A stretch of 5,425 nt of DNA from Lachnoclostridium sp. UBA739 (lineage in GTDB: Bacteria > Bacillota_A > Clostridia > Lachnospirales > Lachnospiraceae), in the NCBI GenBank assembly GCA_002297865.1, contig DBKX01000183.1, positions 1 to 5,425 on the forward strand. The letters are read 5' to 3'. Every line of letters starts with the position of its first letter. The stretch's first letter is position 1. The position numbers and the translations under genes are program-made. The notes under the pieces were generated by a model, which was not told where the DNA came from, ran no database searches, and saw only the letters and a program-made list of their open reading frames with translations. Below, in pieces: positions 1-5,425 of the stretch.

Positions 1-94
1 TATGATACTTTTATACAATGCATTATATAGACTGCTACACTATTATGTAATTAATAAGTTACAATAAACAAGTTCTTTTAGCTATACCTCTTAA
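1..94. other. Non-coding stretch after lanA
   Basis: This AT-rich segment lies downstream of the precursor gene. Apart from the left inverted-repeat copy at 9-31 it holds only a weak 5-bp dyad (TGTAA/TTACA around 44-61). I see no start with a ribosome site, no intrinsic terminator and no tRNA. The transcript may therefore continue beyond the window edge. Confidence 0.5.
9..31 (+). repeat. Inverted repeat, left copy (downstream of lanA)
   Basis: On the plus strand this begins TTTTATACAATGCATT and continues ATATAGA. It equals the reverse complement of 281-304 except for one missing T: 16 identical bases, a one-base gap, then 7 identical bases. The centre AATGCATT is a self-palindrome. It lies 64 nt past the lanA stop. 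Possible roles are a regulator-binding dyad, half of a long-range RNA stem enclosing the lanA message, or the end of a small duplicated or mobile segment. I see no target-site duplication beside it. Confidence 0.7.
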
Positions 95-259
95 TTAGAA
101 CCATGAGCAAATCTGCATGCACTCAACAGTACATGTACATAAATAGCCATCATTACCTTTTCTTTCACTGTAAGATTCTTTTGCTCCACTCATTACATCA
201 AGCATTTCTTCCTGTGTGCTAATTTCTTCAAATAAATCTACAATATTTTCTACCTTCAT
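95..259 (-). CDS. lanA: Class II lanthipeptide (lantibiotic) precursor, alpha-peptide / mersacidin-like
   Basis: This encodes a 54-residue precursor. The leader is residues 1-26, acidic (IVDLFEEIS...EEMLDVM) and ending in Ser-Gly-Ala, a GG/GA-type site for C39 peptidases. The predicted core is residues 27-54, 28 aa starting Lys-Glu-Ser. It contains GNDGYLC (35-41) and CTCTVECMQIC (41-51), then SWF. This matches the conserved half of haloduracin alpha, lichenicidin alpha and lacticin 3147 A1 (GNxGxxCTxTxECMxxC), the motif known to bind lipid II, with the key Glu at 46. By spacing I infer rings Ser31-Cys41, Thr42-Cys47 and Thr44-Cys51, exactly as in haloduracin alpha. Cys43 is extra: the homologues have Leu or Val there. 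The N-terminal disulfide Cys pair of haloduracin alpha is absent, and the core's start is charged (KES, ERK), a little like plantaricin C. I chose the ATG at 259 because GGAGGT lies 6 nt before it; the in-frame ATG at 295 would add 12 residues but has no ribosome binding site. It lies 48 nt after the exporter gene in the same orientation, so it is probably co-transcribed. Confidence 0.9.
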   Translation of the reverse strand: MKVENIVDLFEEISTQEEMLDVMSGAKESYSERKGNDGYLCTCTVECMQICSWF

Positions 260-265
260 AATTTT

Positions 266-271
266 ACCTCC
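266..271 (-). promoter_or_regulatory. Strong ribosome binding site of lanA
   Basis: The minus strand reads GGAGGT, then six bases (AAAATT), then the ATG at 259. This is a near-complete Shine-Dalgarno at good spacing. It decides the lanA start against the in-frame ATG at 295, and it is the strongest ribosome site of the three genes. That fits a small peptide needed in large molar excess over its modifying enzyme and exporter. Confidence 0.85.
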
Positions 272-290
272 TATATAAAATCTATATAAA
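271..290 (-). repeat. Short direct repeat before the lanA ribosome site
   Basis: The minus strand has TTTATATAG twice, at 290-282 and 279-271, starting 11 nt apart, which is about one helical turn. The second copy ends on the first G of the lanA Shine-Dalgarno. It may be a small operator, an unstructured AT-rich translation enhancer, or chance in AT-rich DNA. Confidence 0.4.
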
Positions 291-304
291 TGCATTGTAT
301 AAAA
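281..304 (-). repeat. Inverted repeat, right copy (lanT-lanA gap, upstream of lanA)
   Basis: On the minus strand this 24-nt stretch begins TTTTATACAATGCATT and continues TATATAGA. It occupies the space between the lanT stop and the lanA ribosome site. Together with 9-31 it brackets the precursor gene in a span of about 296 bp. Matching stops abruptly at both outer edges. It contains TATA-like sequence but no convincing -35 box, so I do not call a promoter here. Confidence 0.7.
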
Positions 305-307
305 AGC

Positions 308-2431
308 TTATTCATTATTTAGGGCATTCTTTTTATATAAATCATAGTAATACCCCTTTTTACTCATTAGTTCCATATGTGTTCCTTTTTCAATAATTCT
401 CCCTTCATCAAAAACAAATATTACATCTGAATCTATTATAGTTGTCAATCGATGTGCTATTACGGGTTGAGTAAATGCCCCATCTCGTAATCCTTCTGAA
501 ATACTGTTTTCATTTATGGCATCTAATGAACTGGTTGCTTCATCAAAAACAACAATGCTTGGTTTACTTGCAAGTGCTCTTGCTAGCAGAATTCTTTGCC
601 GCTGCCCTCCTGATAAATTCATCCCCATATCAGAGATTAATGTCTCATATTTCATCGGCATGTCCTCTATATCCTTATCAATATGAGCTCTTTTACAAGC
701 AGCAACAATATCTTCATCCTCTAAATTGGTTCTGTTCATTTTAATATTCTGATATATCGTTTTATTTTCTAAAGAAGTATCTTGAGGAACAACCCCAAAA
801 CTTCTTCGCAATGAATTTTTCTCATATTTGTCAATATCAATACCGTTAATAAGTATTTTCCCTTGTGTTGCGGGATACAAAGCAAGCATCAACTTACTAA
901 GCGTACTTTTTCCACACCCTGACTTTCCCACAATTGCTATCTTTTGTCCCTTAAGAATTTCAAAACTTACATTTCTAATCACATCTTCTGATTGTGGACT
1001 ATATCTAAAACTTACATTTTCAAATTCTATTTTTTCAAATTTATCTGCTTCAAAAATGATTTCGCCATTTGATTCGTATTCCTGATCTGTAATGTCTTTT
1101 ACTCTTTCTAAATATTGCTCTGCCAAATTGAAATAATTCATAGTCGTAAAAATGCCAATTGCGTATCCTGCAATTAAAGATGTAACTGCATAAGATGCCA
1201 TTACTTTTCCTAACGTCCAATATCCTTTATTCACTGCACCTGCCCCTACAAATATAACTATTAGTGGTAAAACAATTTGAATGATTGAACTCATAGTTGT
1301 ATAATACCCTTGCATTCTATCTCTTGCCTTTGTTCGTTCATTCGTAACCTTAAAATTATCATTCCATAACTTATATATCTGTTCTTGAATACCAGTAATT
1401 TTTATATTAAATATAGAATATAAAATATCTAATTGTATTTCTTGTAACTTTGCCATATTGGATATTTCTAACTGATTCAGCAATAATACTTTTTGACTAA
1501 AAATTTTTAAAGCCACATATACAATTGACAATGATACAATAACAATAACACAAAGTAACGGAGCAATCGAATATAAATATGATAGTAGTACCAGAATTCC
1601 TCCTAAGCTTATAAAAAAATCAACCATCTTTTCAGCATACATATTTTTTATAATTGATATACTTTCCAAACTGTACGATAAACTTCCATAAGACCTAGAT
1701 TCAAAATAAGAGTACGGTGCATTAATTAAGTGATCATATGTACACTCTGAAAAATCCTGATATAAATTAGCTTTCAAATAAACACTTTGTGTACTGTTCA
1801 AAAATTTGACTAGTGCAAAAGCCAAAAGAACTCCCATCATAGCGACAACAACATTGCCTTTTATGTCTATTGAATTATCAATAAACTTTTGTATAAATGA
1901 TGTTATAAGCATATTAAAAAAATAGGTTGTTGCACTCAAACATGTGACTTTTATTATTCTTCCTTTACTTTTTTTCAATAATGGCAAATAATATGCCCAT
2001 GTTGATTCTTCCCTTTTTTTAGTTTTAAAATTTTCATTTGGTTTTGCCTCAATTACGATATTCGAAAACTTCTCACTAAATTCTTCTTCCTGATAGACAA
2101 TTCGTCCTAGTGCTGGATCAACAACATAATATTTTTCCTTTTTAATCTTTTCCAAAGTTACAAAATGATTATTATCAACATAAAGAATAGCTGGTACCTT
2201 AACTAAACCTAAAGCTTTTGTACCTGCTTTATATATTTTGCAGTCAAAGTCTAATTCCTCTAATATTTTTACCATATTTCTAATACTAATACCATCTCTT
2301 CCAGGCTTTATATGGATTCTTAAGTCATTTAGAGAAACATACTTCCCATAATACCTTGAAAGCATAGCTATATTTACCAAACCACATTCCGTTTGAAGTA
2401 ACTGGGGAATATATTTTACTCTTTTAACCAT
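308..2431 (-). CDS. lanT: Bifunctional leader peptidase / ABC exporter LanT (C39 peptidase-TMD-NBD)
   Basis: This is a membrane exporter of 707 aa, the usual size for peptidase-containing ABC transporters (PCAT/AMS type). Residues 1 to about 130 are a C39 cysteine protease: Gln10 (oxyanion), Cys16 in QTECGL, His89 in NNHFVTL and Asp105 in VVDPALG form the expected catalytic set. Six hydrophobic segments follow at roughly 159-181, 193-212, 269-287, 290-308, 383-400 and 408-428. The C-terminal nucleotide-binding domain has Walker A GKSGCGKS (502-509), Q-loop Gln550, signature LSGGQ (606-610), Walker B IVVFDEATSSLD (626-637, catalytic Glu631) and H-loop His660 in AHRLTTI. No core residue is missing. 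As a homodimer it would cut the precursor after its Gly-Ala site on the cytoplasmic side and use ATP to export the modified core. It starts 23 nt after lanM. An AAGGA lies 7 nt before the ATG, and there is no competing upstream start. Its neighbours make lanthipeptide export far more likely than unmodified bacteriocin export. Confidence 0.95.
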   Translation of the reverse strand: MVKRVKYIPQLLQTECGLVNIAMLSRYYGKYVSLNDLRIHIKPGRDGISIRNMVKILEELDFDCKIYKAGTKALGLVKVPAILYVDNNHFVTLEKIKKEKYYVVDPALGRIVYQEEEFSEKFSNIVIEAKPNENFKTKKREESTWAYYLPLLKKSKGRIIKVTCLSATTYFFNMLITSFIQKFIDNSIDIKGNVVVAMMGVLLAFALVKFLNSTQSVYLKANLYQDFSECTYDHLINAPYSYFESRSYGSLSYSLESISIIKNMYAEKMVDFFISLGGILVLLSYLYSIAPLLCVIVIVSLSIVYVALKIFSQKVLLLNQLEISNMAKLQEIQLDILYSIFNIKITGIQEQIYKLWNDNFKVTNERTKARDRMQGYYTTMSSIIQIVLPLIVIFVGAGAVNKGYWTLGKVMASYAVTSLIAGYAIGIFTTMNYFNLAEQYLERVKDITDQEYESNGEIIFEADKFEKIEFENVSFRYSPQSEDVIRNVSFEILKGQKIAIVGKSGCGKSTLSKLMLALYPATQGKILINGIDIDKYEKNSLRRSFGVVPQDTSLENKTIYQNIKMNRTNLEDEDIVAACKRAHIDKDIEDMPMKYETLISDMGMNLSGGQRQRILLARALASKPSIVVFDEATSSLDAINENSISEGLRDGAFTQPVIAHRLTTIIDSDVIFVFDEGRIIEKGTHMELMSKKGYYYDLYKKNALNNE

Positions 2432-2438
2432 TTCAACT

Positions 2439-2443
2439 TCCTT
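2439..2443 (-). promoter_or_regulatory. Ribosome binding site of lanT
   Basis: In the 23-nt gap between lanM and lanT the minus strand reads GGGAAGGAAG before TTGAA and the ATG. The AAGGA core is 7 nt from the start. There is room for neither a promoter nor a terminator in the gap, so lanM and lanT should be one transcript. Confidence 0.65.
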
Positions 2444-2454
2444 CCCTATACACC

Positions 2455-5319
2455 TTATTGCAGAGAATCAATCTCTAATAATAATAACGATGTTATATTT
2501 GTGTTATCTGTACGTAATAAATAATATATCAATCCTGTAATTCCTGTCATAAAGTCAGTACTAATAACATCTAATGGTATTTCTGAAACATAATAATTAT
2601 TCTTAATTTTTTCCATAACCACCTTATGCTGTTCTTCTAAATACTTCACTGCTCTCAAATCATTAGGATATCTTTTTAAATAGCTTGACAAAATATCCAA
2701 GTTACCCAATATTCCATGGCACAAATTATATTTCATATTCTCACCATCAAACTTCTGCGTAATAATTCTATTAATACATCTATCAATATCTGCCTGAATT
2801 ATATTTTTATTCTCCTGAGTAACCTGGTCAAGCACAATCATTCTGGCTGCCAATATTCCTGTAGCACCATAGCACCAGTGTGCATATGGCTCTTCTTCTA
2901 AGTTTCTCTTATCCAGCCAATTAGAATACTCCTCGCTAAAATATTTATTTTCTTCTTGTATGCACTCTATACCCAATAGATAGTAAGTGTCCCCAAAATA
3001 CTTTTTCGAAAAGATCAATGCGGAAGATATACCTGCCAATCCATGCGCAAACCCTGTAAGTGCATTCTTAATATCTAATCGTTTTACTAATAAATCTAAA
3101 TATTTTTTCATAACATCAAGAATTTTCTCTTCTTGTATTGATTCAAACAATTTTCCCAGCAGAATAATAAGTCCTGCATAACCACTCATTATATCCAAAG
3201 CGTCATCTGACTTTTCTTTCCGCGTCATCAAATAGTCAATTATTGTATTGCAATTATTGTAATATTCTTGTTCACGAAAACATACATACGCATTATAGTT
3301 TAGCCAAAGCAGGCTTCCTATACCTGAAAAAACTCCAACATCTATCTTTTCCAATTGGGAAAGCTTATCATTATAAGTTCTAATCATACCTAGTGCTATA
3401 TTACAATAACGGGGTTCTCCATACTTACAGTATAACTGCAGAAGGGTATTGGCAACACCACCACCATAATACATTCCAAAATGAAGTATGTCTAAAGAAA
3501 ATCCACCATGTTCATTTTCACCAACAGTCACCATATTATTAAATTTATTTTCGCTATTAGCCAATGTATAAGAATTTAAAATATTGTTTGCTAATTTTAT
3601 AATAATGTCGTCATTATCCTTAAACATTACCTTCTCATCAAATATGCTTGTAGCATTTTTAATCCTATCTTTTTGCTGCACAGTTTCCATTGAAGATACT
3701 TTAATAAAATAAATTTGCTTTCTTAAATCCTGTTTAGACAGTTTTTTTAAATTGTCAATAATGATGTCCTTCAAGCTCGTAAAATAGAAATTCTCTATTT
3801 TCTTTCCATTGCATGTATATAAATCAACCGAATCATATTTCGTATAGAAAAAAGGAATATCCATATTTAAAAGCTGTTCTTCCTCCAATATTCCCAATTT
3901 CTTTCTTATACTTCCATCCTCACACTTACTATATAACTTTGAAAAGACACTATGTCGAGCATCCTCTTTCTCAATGTAATATGGATGTGTTGATGCTTGT
4001 AAAAACTTGTAATATAATTGCGTATATCTTACAACTTGCCGGTAAACTCCACTCTTCCAGAATTCTCCTTCAAATAATTTCATCAGTTTATCCCGATGGT
4101 TTATGAAAGACTTGTAACTATCTGAAAAGCCTTCGACAATACAATTCACATAATCTGTAATCTCAATTGTTTCTCCGTTTATTCTTACTATATTCCCAGT
4201 AGACATTCCATCCTTAACATTTATAACTCTTTCTTCAAATCTAATATTTGGGGTACATCGATCTACTACAACCAATGTACGGTACATCATTTCTTTATAT
4301 CCACCAGTCAAACCACTGAAGTCAATGCTGTTATCCTTATGTACAAATAAGAAATTACTTGGTAATAAAGCTGAATTGTAAATGGAATGACGAAGCATTT
4401 TTCCAATGCCATCCTCCATTTTATAAGGTGCCCTTCTTAATAGCGTATTATTAAAAAATAAGGTTTCCAAATCAATAACAAACAAATCTTCACCTTGTGC
4501 TATTATATTCTCAAAATGGAGATCCGTCGTGTTGAATAAGTAAGAAACAGCTACAATCATTCCAAATCGATACATATATCTTTCTATTTCATCGGTACTT
4601 TTGCATTCAGTTGTCTGAATAAACTCCTGCCACCCGTACTCGCCCCTATTTATTATTTTAACTTTTCTTAATGGATATTTTATTTCTACAAATCCATTTA
4701 ATATATCTAGAAATTTATTAAATAAGCCATCATTCTCTAGGGTATGTGGCTTATAAATAATCTTTTTTCCTGAACCAATTTCAATTATAAAGACACTTCT
4801 GCCTCCATTATGTGTGTCACCTTCACCTATACTGATGTTACTGATTTCATTTGTTTCTAATTCAAATGGCTCTTTTATGCATTTGAAATCTTTATCAATT
4901 CTGCAAATAAACTCTTCAATAGAGCTTAACCTATTATTCAATTTTATCTGTACAATCTTATTTAAAGTCTTATCCTCATTAAAATCACTGTTATATTTAG
5001 TCAATAAATAATTTTCACAAAAATTATCATATTTTTCCCTATCACTGAAGCCTATTAGTTTATCTTTTTCTAAATATATATTGCCAATCATTGTCCTTTG
5101 GCAAATTTCAATTAAATCACTTTTTATCACCTTTCCAATTGATTTAAGGCATTTTTTATAATTATATCGAACATTTGAACTTTTATCTAAAACAGAAGCA
5201 ACACTTAATAAAAATTTTCTTATATGCAATTTGAAAACGCAGTCAAAAACCCCATACTCTTCCTTTATCACTTCTTCAACTACTTTATCAATCATTTCTG
5301 TTCTCATCTTGCCTCTCAC
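2455..5319 (-). CDS. lanM: Class II lanthipeptide synthetase LanM (dehydratase + LanC-like cyclase)
   Basis: This is a cytoplasmic 954-aa enzyme that installs lanthionine and methyllanthionine rings. The N-terminal half is the kinase-like dehydratase (DUF4135): D168-T-H-N-G-G-R174, Lys190 in YKPH, Asp266/His268/Asn271 in DLHFEN, and Asp283/Glu285 in VIDLETLF. The last two motifs have the same internal spacing as the catalytic residues of cytolysin synthetase CylM. It would phosphorylate Ser/Thr with ATP and eliminate phosphate. The C-terminal part (from about residue 590) is an alpha-toroid LanC-like cyclase with GFAHGLAG (His759), zinc ligands Cys816 (HWCYGATG) and Cys867-His868 (LCHGILGN), and repeated GYAGLI/GxxG segments. 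All expected active-site residues are present, so it should be functional. The start is a GTG at 5319 with GGAG 8 nt upstream; ATGs at 5307 and 5295 are alternatives (a weaker AGAGG precedes 5307). The in-frame stretch above the GTG meets a stop with no other start codon. The N-terminal part before the active-site Lys looks shorter than in CylM (190 against about 274, from memory). It is probably the first gene of the visible operon. Confidence 0.95.
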   Translation of the reverse strand: MRGKMRTEMIDKVVEEVIKEEYGVFDCVFKLHIRKFLLSVASVLDKSSNVRYNYKKCLKSIGKVIKSDLIEICQRTMIGNIYLEKDKLIGFSDREKYDNFCENYLLTKYNSDFNEDKTLNKIVQIKLNNRLSSIEEFICRIDKDFKCIKEPFELETNEISNISIGEGDTHNGGRSVFIIEIGSGKKIIYKPHTLENDGLFNKFLDILNGFVEIKYPLRKVKIINRGEYGWQEFIQTTECKSTDEIERYMYRFGMIVAVSYLFNTTDLHFENIIAQGEDLFVIDLETLFFNNTLLRRAPYKMEDGIGKMLRHSIYNSALLPSNFLFVHKDNSIDFSGLTGGYKEMMYRTLVVVDRCTPNIRFEERVINVKDGMSTGNIVRINGETIEITDYVNCIVEGFSDSYKSFINHRDKLMKLFEGEFWKSGVYRQVVRYTQLYYKFLQASTHPYYIEKEDARHSVFSKLYSKCEDGSIRKKLGILEEEQLLNMDIPFFYTKYDSVDLYTCNGKKIENFYFTSLKDIIIDNLKKLSKQDLRKQIYFIKVSSMETVQQKDRIKNATSIFDEKVMFKDNDDIIIKLANNILNSYTLANSENKFNNMVTVGENEHGGFSLDILHFGMYYGGGVANTLLQLYCKYGEPRYCNIALGMIRTYNDKLSQLEKIDVGVFSGIGSLLWLNYNAYVCFREQEYYNNCNTIIDYLMTRKEKSDDALDIMSGYAGLIILLGKLFESIQEEKILDVMKKYLDLLVKRLDIKNALTGFAHGLAGISSALIFSKKYFGDTYYLLGIECIQEENKYFSEEYSNWLDKRNLEEEPYAHWCYGATGILAARMIVLDQVTQENKNIIQADIDRCINRIITQKFDGENMKYNLCHGILGNLDILSSYLKRYPNDLRAVKYLEEQHKVVMEKIKNNYYVSEIPLDVISTDFMTGITGLIYYLLRTDNTNITSLLLLEIDSLQ

Positions 5320-5327
5320 CCCAAATT

Positions 5328-5331
5328 CTCC
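5328..5331 (-). promoter_or_regulatory. Probable ribosome binding site of lanM (GTG start)
   Basis: GGAG on the minus strand lies 8 nt before the GTG at 5319. This supports the GTG start. A second purine run (AGAGG) lies 4 nt before the ATG at 5307, so translation from there, giving a protein 4 residues shorter, cannot be excluded. The choice does not affect any domain. Confidence 0.5.
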
Positions 5332-5349
5332 ATACTTAAAAACTCTACT

Positions 5350-5416
5350 ATCACAATAGAAGGATCATTCTGCTACTTATGTATTCTTTTAATATTCACA
5401 GAATGATCCCTGTGAT
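5350..5416. repeat. Long interrupted dyad upstream of lanM
   Basis: An 11-bp perfect inverted repeat (GGATCATTCTG at 5362-5372, CAGAATGATCC at 5399-5409) encloses 26 nt. An outer 6-bp arm (ATCACA at 5350-5355, TGTGAT at 5411-5416) is separated from it by unequal bulges. In the lanM transcript it could fold as a two-part hairpin ending about 30 nt before the start codon. No clean U-run directly follows the stem, only a T5 about 8 nt beyond the outer arm, so a classical terminator is not supported. It could be a weak attenuator after an upstream precursor gene, or an operator for a dimeric regulator. Confidence 0.55.
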
Positions 5417-5425
5417 GTTCGTCTT

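Noticed and set aside
40..65. Intrinsic terminator after lanA
   Set aside because: Only a 5-bp AT-only dyad is present, without a GC-rich stem or U-tract.
260..295. Upstream in-frame ATG (295) giving a 66-residue lanA product
   Set aside because: No ribosome site precedes it, while GGAGGT is perfectly placed before the ATG at 259. The added 12 residues include the Shine-Dalgarno itself read as Gly-Gly and do not resemble a lantibiotic leader.
260..307. Separate lanA promoter in the lanT-lanA gap
   Set aside because: Several TATA-like hexamers exist, but none has a recognisable -35 box at 16-18 nt. I cannot support a specific promoter from sequence.
475..1085. Plus-strand open frames of 85-89 codons across the lanT ATPase domain
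   Set aside because: They lie antisense to the Walker A, signature and Walker B coding sequence, have no ribosome sites, and encode no recognisable protein.
5316..5333. Five-codon ORF (ATG GAG AAT TTG GGG TGA) whose stop overlaps the lanM GTG
   Set aside because: It would give translational coupling if real, but it has no ribosome site of its own and AT-rich leaders often contain such frames. The longer open stretch in this frame is only about 18 codons back to a stop.
2716..5406. Plus-strand open frames of 60-97 codons across lanM
   Set aside because: They are antisense shadows of a clearly conserved gene, lack ribosome sites and show low-complexity, biologically implausible translations.

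Overview
The window is AT-rich, uses Shine-Dalgarno-led genes and the standard genetic code, and has all of its convincing genes on the minus strand. This fits a low-GC Gram-positive bacterium (Bacillota). A Clostridia or Lachnospiraceae-type host is a guess from composition and gene style only; no taxonomic marker is present.

The window is a compact class II lanthipeptide (lantibiotic) biosynthesis operon. Read in the direction of transcription (high to low coordinates) it contains: a roughly 106-nt upstream region with a long dyad (5350-5416); a LanM bifunctional lanthionine synthetase (5319-2455); after 23 nt, a LanT exporter with an N-terminal C39 leader peptidase (2431-308); after 48 nt, a 54-codon lanthipeptide precursor gene, lanA (259-95), with a near-perfect Shine-Dalgarno; and 94 nt with no recognisable gene. 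The order is therefore M-T-A, with the precursor last.

The parts form one pathway. LanM would phosphorylate and dehydrate Ser/Thr in the precursor core and then add Cys thiols across the dehydro residues to make lanthionine rings. LanT would cut the leader after the Gly-Ala site and export the core. The core closely resembles the alpha peptides of two-component lantibiotics (haloduracin alpha, lichenicidin alpha, lacticin 3147 A1): it has a G-N-x-G segment followed by C-T-x-T-x-E-C-M-x-x-C, the lipid II-binding mersacidin-type motif. Ring-forming residues sit at the same spacings as in haloduracin alpha, but an additional Cys lies inside the motif and the C-terminus ends in Ser-Trp-Phe.

The noncoding DNA also has structure. 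A 23/24-nt inverted repeat brackets lanA, a 9-bp direct repeat at 11-nt period sits immediately before its ribosome binding site, and a long interrupted dyad lies before lanM. No beta peptide, immunity transporter (LanFEG), regulator or protease gene is visible; these could lie just outside either edge.
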